64,000 nucleotides of DNA from Bretschneidera sinensis (taxonomy: Eukaryota > Streptophyta > Magnoliopsida > Brassicales > Akaniaceae), in NCBI GenBank assembly GCA_023935145.1, contig CM043700.1, forward strand, positions 40,094,620 through 40,158,619, read 5' to 3'. The position numbers and the translations under genes were made by a program. Below are positions 23,161 through 35,500 of the stretch, piece after piece (positions within the stretch are counted from its first letter, which is position 1; every line of letters begins with the position of its first letter). Under the pieces are notes generated by a model. It worked only from the letters and a program-made list of their open reading frames with translations. It made no database searches and was not told the origin of the DNA.

Positions 23161-23683
23161 TGTTGATACACTAAGTGCCTTGATGTAGTAAACAATTCAC
23201 TTTCCAATAGCCTGGTGACAAGTGGATAGCTCTCCCTCCAATGACCGAATGACACATGGCTGCGTCAATAATAAGCACGTAGCCGAATAGGTGACGAAGC
23301 CATAATCGTTCACAAACTTCTCACATGCAAAAATAGAAGCAAGATTTCAGGGACTGTTTCGTCCCTGAACACGCAACAAGAACCCTCATCAGAAAAGCGA
23401 GATCTCAGGGATCGCACCGTCCGGAGCACGTGATAAGCTTGCTCCCTAAACCACTATAAAAAGACCAAGGTACGTAGATCTTAACTCAGTTCAAGTTCAT
23501 TACCAAAACACTAATACCATAATCCTCCATATTTTCTCAAAACTCCGTACTAACAAAGGCATCGGAGAGTCCTCGGAGGCACCACCCCCTTTTTTTCGGT
23601 GACTCCTCAGTTTATCTCTCTTACTCTACATAGGCCTAGGAATTCCAGATCTCCAGCGTAGCAACAGATTTTCGGCATCAACA
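23161..23683 (+). repeat. 5' LTR of the Tat-like element
   Basis: 523 bp bounded by the inverted termini TGTTGAT and ATCAACA. It includes a TATAAAAAG box at 23455-23463. No second LTR copy is in the window. Confidence 0.8.
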
Positions 23684-23968
23684 GATTGGCACCGTCCATG
23701 GGAACAACCAATCTCTCACTAAACAGTAGAAGCGAAAAAATCTAAAGAACTTATCTGTTTTTATGCAGCCTAGAAACACCACCAAGAATACTGGCAAGGG
23801 AGTCGCTGGAACCAGCGCCGCACCAACACAAAACAATACTCACAGCCAGCAGTCTGGCTCAAGGTTCTTTGTTGTATCTTAACACATGACCTATAGCTAT
23901 GACCCGTGAACTCTTCCGAGAATGCAACGTTCTCGTCATATAGAAATAAATCCTTCTAAAAGTCTTAG

Positions 23969-24880
23969 ATGAGTGACCTCGATGTATCCCGTTATTCCAA
24001 TGATTCAAGCATAGTTCTTAGAGCTCTCTCATTTGGTGATGAACTTGGCCGCCGAAGTCCGGAAGATGAGGTCGACGACCCTCACCCTCATCTCCTTATA
24101 ACATTCCCAAGAAAACTAGCCCTCCTAATGATGGGCTCCCCATCGAAGGTCATTCTACTGCAGAATCTTCACCACCTCATGCCAGTAGATCTAGAGGAGG
24201 CTCTTCCTCGTGAAACAACCTTAACCTGGACAAACGGATCGAGGAGATGGAAGAGAAAATCAACGAAACCTTCAAATACCGGAATCATAACGTCCTGGAT
24301 GAACTCAACGTCCAAGACCCACCATTCACACAGGAAGTCCTCGAAGCTCTGCTCCCCCCAAATTATCGAATGCCACAAATCAAGCCCTACAAAGACTCGG
24401 CAGATCCCTTAGACTACCTACAACATTACAAGACCACCATGATGCTGCATCGGCATTCTGATCCTGTTATGTGCCAAGTGTTTCCCCTGACACTCGAAAA
24501 AACTGTTGGCAGGTGGTATACCCAGCTGAAGCTAGGAAGCATCGGCACTTTCAAAGAGCTCAACTACACATTTGTTTCCCATTTTCTCAGTAGAAATGGA
24601 CCTAAGAAGACCTCGGAAAACCTGTTCAACATCATTCAACATTGAGAGGGGAGGCTTCGAGCCTACATCTCAAGGTTCAATGCTACTACTTGGGACCCTG
24701 ACCTCAATCCCAAAGTTCAAATACTGGCATTCAAAAATGGACTGAGATCCAAAATCTTCAACTCCAAGCTCACTAGGCAACCGCCTAAAGATATGAACGA
24801 GGTCTTGACCCGAACAGAGAAGCACATGCTGGTAGAAAACGATCAAGCTTTTCTAAGAGAAAGGGAAGGGCAAACGGAGA
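23969..24880 (+). pseudogene. Gypsy gag relic
   Basis: From about 24247 the frame reads through ALLPPNYRMPQIKPYKDSADP, DYLQHYKTTMMLH, CQVFPLTLEKTVGRWYTQL and FVSHFLSRNGPKKTSENLF, the Retrotrans_gag core. A stop at 24643 precedes the continuation GRLRAYISRFNATTWD...KHMLVENDQAF to about 24880. At least one frameshift lies upstream (about 24200). Confidence 0.85.
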
Positions 24881-25162
24881 AGAAAATGAAAGACATTAGT
24901 GATCCTTGCGGTGGGACTACTAAAAAACCCCCACCATGAGGGCAGAAATAAGGCCACCACCCTTTTTTTAAAGTTTCACTCCTTTCAACGCATTCAGAAT
25001 CAATGTCCTGATATAGCTCCAGGGTAGGACAGTCTTCCGATGGCCCCCGAAGCCACAGTGCCTCAACGGGGATCAAAGCAAGTGGTGTTGATTCCATAAA
25101 AACCATGGGCACGACGTTGAGGAGTGCCACGCTCTGAAGTGACAGATTGAGGCCCTTATCAA

Positions 25163-26258
25163 TCGAGGGTACTTAAATGAGTTTACTGGACCGTGGTAAA
25201 GAAGAATGCTCGATTGATCCAGGAAGAGTCTCGGATGTCCCTCTAATCAGAACCGAGAGCATCAAGCTCCACGGAAGAGTCCAATGCTAAACCAAGGGGG
25301 ACATAACCAAGAAGACCAAGAAGTCATAGTCATTAGAATTATCAAAACGATTTACGACAGACCAGCCGTCGGAGGCAACTCTGGGCAGAACAGAAAAGCG
25401 TACACCAGGTCTGTGGCTTCCGTCAATAGGCTTCATAAGAGAAGGAAGACAAACCAACGTTCTCTTTCACAGACAACAATCTGGATGGAGTACAAACCCC
25501 ACACGATGATGCCATGATAGTCTTCTTCCTTATAGCCAACCACGACATCAGACACATCCTAGTGGATAACGAAAGCTCGGCGAACATCTTATTCTATTAT
25601 GCTTTTCAGAAGATGCAATCGAAAGATAATCAATTAGAGCCAATTTCCACCCTGCTTTACAGTTTCTTGGGGGCTCCAGTGTTCGCAGAAGGCATCATAG
25701 TTTTCCTGATCACCGCGGGGATGGCTCCACAGACTACTACTGTGCATACTACTTTTCTGGTAGTCAAATGACCGTTGTCCTACAATGTGATTCTCAGTAG
25801 ACCCATTCTCAACAAACTGAAGGCGACTGTTTCCACCTACCATTTGAAACTGAAGTTCCCCACTGACGAGGGTATTTAAAGGAGTTTACCAGACCACAGT
25901 AAGGAGGAATGCCATATCGATCCAGGAAGAGTCTCGAATGTCCCTATAATCAAAACCGATATCAACAAGCTCCCTGTAAGAGTCCGACACTGAACCGAGG
26001 GGGATCTAACTAGGGAGGCCAAGAAGTCACAGTCACTAGAATTAGCAAAACGATCTACGGCGGACCAACCACCGGAGGCAACTCTGAGCAGAACAGGAAA
26101 ACATGTGTTAGGTCTGTGGCTTCCATCAACGGGCCTCATAAGCGAAGGAAGACAAACCAATGATCTCCTTCACAGACGACGATTTGGACGGAGTACAAAC
26201 CCCGTATGATGATGCTATGGCAGTTTTCTTCCTTATAGCCAACCACGACGTCAGACGC
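25163..26258. repeat. 703-bp tandem duplication in the Tat-like element
   Basis: Block 25163-25565 recurs at 25866-26258 with a constant 703-bp offset (for example AGGAAGAGTCTCG at 25221 and 25924). The second copy is cut off at the junction with the ascorbate oxidase exon. Copies differ by scattered substitutions, so the duplication is not recent. Confidence 0.9.
25500..25860 (+). pseudogene. Gypsy aspartic protease relic
   Basis: Reads VFFLIANHDIRHILVDNESSANILFYYAFQKM and continues through SFLGAPVFAEGIIVF to TTTVHTTFLVVK and a [21 protein letters not shown] run. The active-site loop has D-N-E where related elements have D-N-G or D-T-G. A stop lies at 25769. Confidence 0.75.
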
Positions 26259-27864
26259 ATCCTGGATGAATTTTACTCGTATTTGCTGTTAATGTATTGG
26301 TGTTTTGAAGAATCACGTTGATTGTGGTATTAAAAGCAAAAGTGTAAATCCCATTCTGGTACGTAGAGTTAGGGTTAACAGGATGATTCATCACATCATA
26401 CTCATTTGAGAATTTATCTGGTGGGTTTTTTCCATCAAAAACACCTTTTAATTTATATTTAATGGCCCCTACGTATGGAGTGGAAGGTGATGCTAAGGAA
26501 ACATTGTTAATAGCCCATTTGGTATATCCGTCAATCAAGTTTTGACTATTTAAAAGAATGATCCGACGATTATGATGTTTCGGCGGTTTTGGAGTATCCA
26601 TTTGGCCCAAAATTTTGGTAGTGAAAGATTTGCTGCGGTTGTAATCGTCCCAACGAGGAGTGATGGGGGCGGAGATGTGGGGATCTTAGATGCAAATCCA
26701 ATAATTTTTTGAAGGATCTTGATTTGTTGTGATTAGAACTGAGTAGCTCTCCCCGGAATAAATATCTATGTCATCAATCTCAAATGGTTGAACATAGTTT
26801 CAATCTGCTTCCACCATAATCATTTTGTGATTCTGCACATAAGAAACAAACAGTTAATATACATGTAGTATCTAACATGCCACATGCACCTCACCATGTT
26901 AATTTGCCCATGTTCTTCCCGCAAGCTAGCTTTGACATTTATGAACCACTTTTCCTTCTCTCTTTCTCTCTCCATCTTTGATGATCCTTTTGCCCAGTTT
27001 GCACAATCTTTATTGTAGTGGGAAACATGGAATAAAATGATAATGATCTCTGGCTTATAAAATATTACTACCACTTTATCATCATCTCTTCTATCCACGC
27101 CTTATCATTTTTATACTGACAACTGAAAACATCAAATAAAGTATATATCCAAAATCACTTTTTAGTTATTTCTTTTTCTTTAAATGTAAAGATAATCAAA
27201 GAACCAATTAGTGTATGTGCATGAAAAAGAATAAAAATCTTTAATTAATACGTATAGAAAAAGATGGTGGAGAGTTAATTAAATAAATTAGAAATAACTC
27301 GTTCTTTGAAGCTTTAATTTGAGTTTATTATATTTTTAATTTTATAAATTATTTTGATGTTTTTTTTTATTAATTTCAATAAAATATTTATGTTAAATTA
27401 CGTCTGTAAAACACTCGTATGTCATTCTTATGAGCAAAATTATCCGATGACATTTACTAACTGTTTAGTGAAAATAAATACATATTTTACACGCATGAAT
27501 TAACGGATGAATTTTTTTTGAATTGATCGAAACGTAGATATTAAAACAATTTATATAATTGAGTGTTTAATATACACAAAGTAAAATCTTAAGGTAAGTT
27601 AAAATATCATGATACCTCATGGGTCAAAAAGAATTTTTCCAAATGAAATAAGAATTTTAGGGTTTTACCCCAATGGCCAAGTTGAGAGAAGCTAGTGCCG
27701 TGGTGCTGGCAATCCTCAGCCTGTAGGTCTTATTTGGGAGCACAACCAGGATTTGGGGGTGCGCACTGTTCATTGCCTGTTAAATTGCACGGACGAGCTG
27801 AGGTGTTGCTAACACGCGCCGCCAGCGAACAATTGTATTGCCCTCTTCCATTAATCAGCAAACT

Positions 27865-28125
27865 CTACATTATCAAAGCAAATGATCCCCATTAAACTTA
27901 ATTAAAAATTCTTAATTTTTCTGTACATATTTTATTATTTCCCTTGTTCAATTAATTTCTTTCACCCAAAAGTTATTAATTCAATAATTTGGACAAGTAA
28001 AAAAGAACAAAAAAATAAAAGAAAATATATATGACCCTCAATTATTAAAGTTTATATATATTTGGCAAAAAGAAATAATTAGTTAATTAAAGAAAAAGTT
28101 TAATTGGAGTAATTCAGTAGCACGC
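27865..28125. other. Ascorbate oxidase intron 3 remnant
   Basis: AT-rich. The segment that in relatives encodes GLSSNP-RWIGEPQ is missing from both flanking exons and was not found here. Confidence 0.5.
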
Positions 28126-28449
28126 ACATCTTGCCCGTGAACACTTTGGTGCCACCAATCACTCAACAAAACATTAAACTCACCATCATAATGGAAAGGC
28201 TCTTTCTCTCCTTCTGCCACGTCTACTATCAGAGACCCATACAACCCTACTGATCTTTGCATTCCATAGTGTCCATGGTAAAAGTATGTTCCTGCCTGCA
28301 CCATATATCACATTTCTTAATTAAACCCTTTTTTTTCTTTTATATTATTTCTATTCTCTAGCGAATAGTTTATTTTCAAATAAAAATAATAATAAAAAAG
28401 AATTTATAACCTTAAAAAATTAAATATCAAATAAATTATTTTTTTCTTT

Positions 28450-28848
28450 ATTTATTTAATAAATTAAATATAAAATTAATAATAGGTCATATTATGCATC
28501 TAAAAATATATATATATATATAAATACTAAAAAAACTAACATATTACATACAATGAATAATGTACCTACTGCACTGTAGAGAGAGACTGATAAAATATGT
28601 TTATTATATATATATAGGGCAAGAGAGAAATGACATGTAGGGAAAGATGTTTTGATTTTCGTTTCTTAGGTTCTATTTATTTTGCAGGAAAATCATTGGG
28701 GTAAAACACTTGCAGTGTAAAATGTCATTTTTCATGTGTTTAGTAGACTATAAATCAATTTCGTCGTAAAATCAGATTTTACACCACTGAATGATATATA
28801 AGATATAAAAAACAATTTCCTCTTTTCTTTTTTTTTTACCGTAAGTTG
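28450..28848. repeat. MITE-like repeat left of CACTA-A (inverted partner at 40795-41190)
   Basis: Two modules can be matched to the other side in reverse orientation. One (28450-28668) shares GTAGAGAGAGACTGATAAA and GGCAAGAGAGAAATGAC. The other (28668-28848) shares TTGCAGTGTAAAATGTCATT and TAAATCAATTTCG. The order of the two modules is permuted between sides. A GG(T/C)TC(T/C)(A/G)TTT start followed by a GTGTTTAGTAG-type word resembles non-autonomous hAT-like MITEs of plants. Confidence 0.65.
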
Positions 28849-28852
28849 ATTT

Positions 28853-29100
28853 CACTACAAGACAAGTGATAATTGCCGGCGCTTTATTTTCGGCGCTTGA
28901 CAAAGGCACCGCAATATATTAACCGCCGATGCGTCGCAATATTCAAAGAACATATAACGGCGTTTAAAAGCACCGTTATATGCGAATATGCGAACCTGAT
29001 AACATATACTGGCGCTTGTAAGCGCCAGTATATGTTACTTTCATACTTCGGCGCTTCAAAGCGCCAAGCACCGGAATATGATATAAAATTTCATATATTC
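28853..29100. repeat. CACTA-A left terminus and subterminal repeats
   Basis: Terminal CACTACAAGA is followed by GGCGCTT-type units. One is a clean palindrome, TACTGGCGCTTGTAAGCGCCAGTA, at about 29008-29031; others are half-palindromes with GCACCG or GCGTCGC. Confidence 0.88.
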
Positions 29101-30500
29101 CTACCGTTCCTTGCGGCGCCGTGCTTTGCCTAAAATTTTCCCTCCCTCTCTCTGTCCATTGCCGCGCCGTGCTTTTCCTAATATTTTCTCTCTCTCTCTC
29201 TCTGGTTTCCTCCATTGCCGCATCACGCCGTGCTTATCCATCTCTCTGGCTCCAGTTCAACTTATGGTGCGTGCTTCTATCACCCCAAGTCGTGCTTGTC
29301 CGTCACCTCATATATACTGGTGCTATTTGGTAATAACTAATTTATACTCCAGAATAATAGGAACAAATTTGTTGACATATTAAGAATCAACCGCCGTTAG
29401 TATGGTTTTGCTTTTCACTTTTTCAGTATACAATTTCAATATGTCCAGTTTTTCTAGTATCTCTATTAGGCAATGCTCATTGAAATTCTGTAGTGGATAC
29501 GCGTCTCTCTCAATTTGCTTGTATATTAGCAGTTATGGTCATTTTGATTTTAATGCATTTATTACTGTGATATCCTTTTTTCGCAGTGATATATATTGTA
29601 ACGCAGCAACCCACCTATAGAGGACTAGGTAAGAAATGAAGATGGGTTTGACTGTCATTGATCACATGGAAATTTTAAATTCAAAGATTGAATTGCTGTA
29701 TGATGTGATAAACTCAAAAATGTTTCTTTTATCTTCTGTCTGATCAAACTTTCTTGGTACGTCAAGTAAGTTAACACCATTGCAGTTGGAAGCCTTGCTA
29801 ACAGAAGGGAACACATCAAGATTTTGGCTGGTTGGTTCCATGGACTTGTTCTCAAAATTATGAATATTAAAGCATTGCTAATATGGTAACCTCTTATTGT
29901 ATTAGTTATGTTGCAAGTGCTTTATGCATAAGACATGATCAACAACATCCATAATGGAGTAGTTATTTACCAGGCGGTACAGATTTGGTGAAATTTAAAA
30001 ATTGTTATTAATTTCTTTTGTAAAACACACTGCATCAAATATGAAGGAAAGAAGATTAGGAAATAGGAAAGGAAAAATGTTTACTTTGGTCCGTGGATTT
30101 TTATCATGAACTGGAAGCCTTATATACTCTGTGTATATGACACAGTTTACCTAATTTTATTTTTTAGTTTAATATTATAAACAATTTAGTTGTTTACCTA
30201 TTCCAGAAAAATAGGTGCGATGAGGATCAGTTTAGGGTTCTTTTCAGTAAGTTGTGACTTGCAACCGCAATTACTTCTTGTTTCAGTTCTGTGAGCCACT
30301 TGCATAGATCCTTCTTGAATCATTATCATGGTGGCTGGAGAAAACCGTGGCAAATACTCTGAGAATGTTCCATCAGTATTGTAGATAGATTTATAATGTA
30401 CACCATAACGTTTTTGTTAATGCTCTGACTTCTTTTCATTTTTTAAAGTTTGACATTGTTTGGGTGTGTACTTGAATAAGATCTTCTAATTTTGTTACTA
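29101..30500. other. CACTA-A 5' region, no gene recognised
   Basis: A CT-rich stretch (29130-29260, with TTCTCTCTCTCTCTCTC) could be a transcript leader. A splice-like segment beginning after TTGCAG at about 29786 is open in one frame (ILAGWFHGLVLKI) but matches nothing I know. Confidence 0.4.
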
Positions 30501-30503
30501 AAG

Positions 30504-30570
30504 GTTCTTAAAGGGAGCTTCAAGCATTGATCAGCATTTTTATTCAGTGCCTTTCGAGAAAAATATACCT
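30504..30570 (+). pseudogene. PGI: Captured exon of cytosolic glucose-6-phosphate isomerase
   Basis: The 67-bp segment lies between an AG acceptor (30502-30503) and a perfect GTAAGT donor (30571-30576). It translates as FLKGASSIDQHFYSVPFEKNIP. FLKGASSIDQHF and PFEKN are signature words of plant cytosolic phosphoglucose isomerase, which interconverts glucose-6-P and fructose-6-P. No stop interrupts it. Neighbouring PGI exons were not found on either side, so this is a captured fragment inside the transposon, not a gene. The identification rests on recall of the protein family. Confidence 0.75.
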
Positions 30571-31378
30571 GTAAGTTCTGCAATGAAATAATTTAACAAA
30601 GTTGTGGTTCTGTGTTACCAATTTAGCATTCGGCCCCCAGCTTTTCAGTATCTGGTCTTACGATTAGGAAAAGGATGTTGAGTGTATATAATATGGCAGC
30701 TTCTCTTTTTCTCAACTTGTTCTCTTCTTCTTCTTTTGTCTGGGGTAAAAAAGTACAAGGAAATTGGAGTTCCAGAATTTAGCATATGTTGTACTTAGTG
30801 CCTGAGCTTGTCAGAAGTTGGTCTTAAGATTAGATAAAGGATGTCGATGTACAGAATATGAAAACTTTTTTTTTTCTTTTTTTGGCTGGATCCCTGTGTG
30901 TGTGTTTGTTGGGGAAAAGGAGAGTGCTTGAGTTAATACAATCTTGAATATCCTTGAATTATTAACATCTGGAAGCTAGTCCTGTGTCAAGTGGCTTATT
31001 CTTGAGCAAGGGCACTAATGACTAATCCTCAAGACAGCATAGGAAACCTCATGCATCTAGTAATATCTGTTACTTTCTCATACATCTAGCAGTTAACTGC
31101 ATCAAGTTAAAGCATAAATAGGTTTGTGATGGTGAATGTATACACATAATGGACATTGTTTCTTGAATCTATGCCTAAATGGGGCTGATGAATATCTATG
31201 CATTTATAAAGCATTTCCCATGTTCCAATGCATCATTCTTTTATAGTATATTGTCATGATATATTTTCCTCACACATGGCTCTGTGCAGGTTGGGTTATA
31301 GATATTTATTGCGTATCTTTTTACTTTTTAATTTCTTTTGGTTTCACTTAGTACATGGACGCATCCTCACTGTTGCAG

Positions 31379-31488
31379 GTGTTACTACTGTTGTATGCTC
31401 AGCTCCATTTGTTGCCTTCTCAAATTTGGTAGCAATTGTTGTATGGCCCACTTGGATAGCAATTGCAGTTTCTGAGACCCTAAGAAAG
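31379..31488 (+). other. Possible captured exon of unknown host gene
   Basis: A 110-bp stretch is preceded by TTGCAG and followed by AAG|GTTTTC. It is open in one frame and encodes a hydrophobic run, VTTVVCSAPFVAFSN then VVWPTWIAIAVSETLRK, like a membrane segment. A second AG-preceded open stretch starts at 31585 (RWLGRK). I do not recognise the protein. A chance ORF is possible. Confidence 0.35.
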
Positions 31489-31805
31489 GTTTTCCATTTC
31501 TTTCTCCTTTTACTGTTTTTATCTTTTTAGCTGTTGCTCTACTATTTATCTGATTAGTGTACATTCCGGTGGTACTATTGCCAGAGATGGTTAGGAAGAA
31601 AGATGAGTATTCTAAGATTGCAACATGGAATAGATTTCACAGTTTGGTATTTTATGTTTTTGCGGGTGGTCACTTATGTTGTAACTACGCCAGGGAATTT
31701 AACAAAGTTGATCTCTATTGAACCATTTTTCTTTTCATCACTTCATACATACTTTCATATATATTTATATATGGTATTTGCTTGTATCATATATATATAT
31801 ATATG

Positions 31806-32579
31806 ATAAAGACTTGCATACAAATGAAAATTTAATACTCCAACACAATTCTTTTGTTAAATAAATCAATTTCTTCTACCTGGCCTTCACATTTTGTAAG
31901 TTTCTTGACTGAGTTCTTCAGAGTTTGATGATTGCTTTTGCTTCTTCATTTTCTTTTTGTTATTAAATTAATTTTACATTTTGGGTAGTGTTAATTTTAT
32001 GAGAACTTGTGAATGGTCAAATAACTGTTTTGGTTATGGTGATGGTGATGGGGAAAACAACAATGAATAATTTAGTCGTTTTCCAGGCAACATTGTATTT
32101 ATAGATAGATTTGATATTCATTCTTTGAACCTACTTATTTTTATCAGATATTGAATCATTGATGATAGATCCTTGTGATTTCTTTGATAGAACTGATTCC
32201 AACTTGACGGGCCAAGATTGATGATAGATCCTTGTGATTTATTTTATAGAACTAATTCCAATGTAAAAATTAAATTTATTATCAAAAGTTTGAGACAGGG
32301 ATTACAAGATCCCTGTAGGTTCGATCCTCACAACTTGGGCTATTTGTTTGATTTCAATATATATATATATATATAAGTTATTTCTCTTTCTTTAAAGAGA
32401 AGTCAATAGAACAAATAAAGACTCATGTTCGAATGGGACCAATTGTAATATATGGAGTACTAACCTGTGATTATCAATTTGTTGTTATCAATTTGTAATT
32501 ATGCCTTCTTTTGTCAAAAATATTTTAATTATAAGTTTCTTAACATTGTGTTAGGAAAGTCTATTGGCGTCATCTTAAA
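31806..32579. other. CACTA-A spacer before TNP2
   Basis: A 59-bp tandem duplication at about 32157-32275 (GATGATAGATCCTTGTGATTT twice) and a TA run at about 32359-32375. The sequence GGTTCGATCC at 32318-32327 resembles a tRNA B box, but no tRNA fold was found. Confidence 0.5.
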
Positions 32580-35500
32580 ATGGATAAAAGTTAGATAGAT
32601 AAACCGAGGTCGAGTAAAGCCTATATAGATGGTGTTGCAAACTTCATTATATTTGTATGTCAGAAAGCTTGTGGTCATGGCAGTATTGTTTGTGCATGTA
32701 GGAGATGTGGTAATTGTTATTCATTTGAACCAGAAATTGTTTAGGAGCATCTATTGTATAATGGGTTTAGTCCAGGTTACACCGAGTGGGTTTTTTATGG
32801 GGAGAAAGTCTCTCGTATAGACCACACTCACATTAGTTTACAATCCACTAGTGTTTCAGTTGGCTTCATGGAACGAGATGACATGTTGGGTTTGCTCCGA
32901 GGTGCCTTCGAGGTAACTTGTGAAAACCCAAACAATGAACTGTTAAGTTCAGGAATCGTAGTGGGATCTTCAAATGAGCATGTTGAAGAGCAACAGGCTC
33001 ATGATGGGTTTGAGTTCAATAATTGTGGTGATCCTTCACACGTCGAACACCCAGTTTATTCTGCTATTAATGAGATGACTCAGTATCGCAATTTGATGAA
33101 AGGTTACGATAATGAACTTTATTCGGGTTGTTAGAATTTCACAAAGTTAAGTTTTATGTTATATCTACTACATTTCAAATGTTTGAATGGGTGGTCTGGT
33201 AAATCTCTTACTATGTTACTTGAGTTTATCAACATGGTATTTTCGATGTGTGCTCTATTGCCATTAAATTATTATGAAGCCATGAAGATTATCAAAGGAT
33301 TGGGTCTGGGCTATGAGAAGATCCATGTTTGTCCTAATGATTGCACACCGTATTGGGCTGAGCATGTGAATGATGAATTTTGTCATGCGTGTGGTGTGTT
33401 GTGGTGGGTTAAAAACAATGTTGATAATGAGGATCTGTTGAATGAGATGGATGGTCAATCTAAAAAGAAAAAGCCAACTAAACTATTGCGTTATTTTTCG
33501 CTAATACTGAGATTGAAGAGAATATATATGTCATCTAAAATGGCTTCGTTAATGAGATGGCATGATAAAGATCGGACAAAGGATGGGATTTTAAGACACC
33601 CAGCGAATGGATTAGCCTGGAATGAATTTGATACTTTGTATCTCGATTTTGCAGCTGATCCTCGGAGTGTTAGGCTTGGCCTAGCTAGTGACTGGTTCAA
33701 TCCCTTTCGAACAATGAGTTCAACTTATAGCACATGGCCCGTTCTTTTGGTCCCATACAACTTGCCACCATGGCTTTGCATGAAGCAAACATCCTTCCTC
33801 CTTTCAATGGTTATTCCTGGTAAGAAAAACCCCGGTAATGATATTGATATCTTTTTGCAGCCTCTAATTGAAGAGTTGAAACAATTATGGGATGGGGTTT
33901 ATGCGTTTGATGCGTCCACCAATCAAAGCTTTAAGCTGCACGCTTCTCTTCTTTGGACCATTAATGATTTTTCAGCCTATGCAAACTTATCTGGTTGGAG
34001 CACCAAGGGGCGGGTTGCTTGTCCATGTTGTGGGGAATCTGCGCATTCTATATGGTCAAAGCACAGGGGAAAGTTTTGCTATATGAGTCATCGTCGATGG
34101 TTAGCAAAAAACCATGAGTTTCGTTTTCAAAAGGATCAGTTTGATGGCACCATAGAGTTGGGATCTGCTCATGTTCTACTGTCTGGGCACGATGTTTTAA
34201 GATAACTAGAGGGTGGAAACTATAGCTATAGTAAAACCTCAAAACCTTCTTAGAAGAGGGCAAGAGAGGATGTTGGTACCTCTACGGGGTAAGTGCTAGT
34301 GGATGAAATTGATAACCTTTTTGAGGGTGTGGACGATTTCCTTGAAAATGTTGATAATGAGGATATTCCCATGGATAAGGGAGTTGTAGATACGTTGTGG
34401 AAAAAAAGAAGCATTTTTTTTAGTTACCATATTGGAAAGACAATCTATTGAGTCATAATTTAGATATGATGCATATAGAGAAGAATGTATGTGATAATTT
34501 GATTGGAACAATATTGAATATAGATGGTAAGACTAAAGATAATAAAAAGGCACGCCGCGATCTCGAGGAAATTGGTATTAGGAAAGACCTCCATTTAGTT
34601 GTTCTTCTTAATAGAAAAGATAACTTGCCTCTAGCATGCTACACTATGTCCACGAAGGAGAAGCGGAATTTCTTGACAGTTTTGGCAAATCTTAAAGTTC
34701 CTGATGCGTATGCATCAAACATCTCGAGATTTGTCAACCTAAAGGATCGTAAGCTGTTAAACTTAAAGAGTCATGACGATCACATATTGATGCAAGAAAT
34801 CCTTCCGATTGCCTTAAGAGCATCTTTTCCTAGACATGTTATAGCAGTTGTGTCTGAGTTATCATCATTTTTCAAAGCTTTATGTTCTAAAGCCCTTAAT
34901 CCCCATAAGCTTGACTTATTGGAGTCACGTGTTCCTTTGACACTCTGCCATTTGGAGAAAATATTCCCCCCGGGTTTCTTTACCATTATGGTTCATCTTA
35001 TCATTCACTTAGCCTCCGAGGCTAGACTTAGGGGTCATGTACACTACAGGTGGATGTATTCTGTTGAGAGGTTAGATGTTCAAAGCTATTTTTTGCACTT
35101 TGTTTTTTTTTTTTGTTATATATTGGCTACTTAATTTATTTTTAATTTTTTGGCTTTACAAGGTATTTAATGCGCTTAAAATCTTACGTATGTAATAGAA
35201 GTCGACCCGAGGGGTCAATTGCTGAAGGGTACAATGGGAAAAAGTGTCTAACATATTGCTCCCAATACTTCAAAGATGTAGAGACAAAATTCAACCGCCC
35301 CCAAAGGAACAATGATACTGTAAATTATCCGGATGAATACATGTTTTCGTCTGGTGGATGGATAATGGGAAAGATTGTGAGTGTTGAGCTCGATGACATG
35401 TCATTGGCTCAATCACATCGTTATGTGTTGCTCCATAATGATAAACTTTCTGACCTTCGTAGGTTAGTATCAATAAAGGAACTTAATTAGTAATCATGTG

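Larger units (their letters stand above)
23161..26258 (+). mobile_element. Truncated Tat/Ogre-like Ty3/gypsy element (5' LTR, gag, protease only)
   Basis: A 5' LTR (23161-23683, TGTTGAT...ATCAACA) is followed by an ATTGGCACCGTCCATGGGAA-like primer-site region, gag and a retroviral-type protease. No reverse transcriptase, integrase or 3' LTR is present. At 26258/26259 the sequence passes directly into an ascorbate oxidase exon. The missing half was lost by deletion or recombination, together with the 3' end of that gene. Confidence 0.8.

Noticed and set aside
27695..27895. Plus-strand 66-codon ORF
   Set aside because: It is the antisense shadow of ascorbate oxidase exon 4 (27864-27669), which explains its GC content.
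28874..29095. CRISPR-like short repeats
   Set aside because: Spacing and units are irregular and palindromic, and they lie next to a CACTACAAGA terminus. They are CACTA subterminal repeats in a plant genome.
32300..32340. tRNA gene suggested by GGTTCGATCC
   Set aside because: No acceptor stem or anticodon arm could be built around the B-box-like word.
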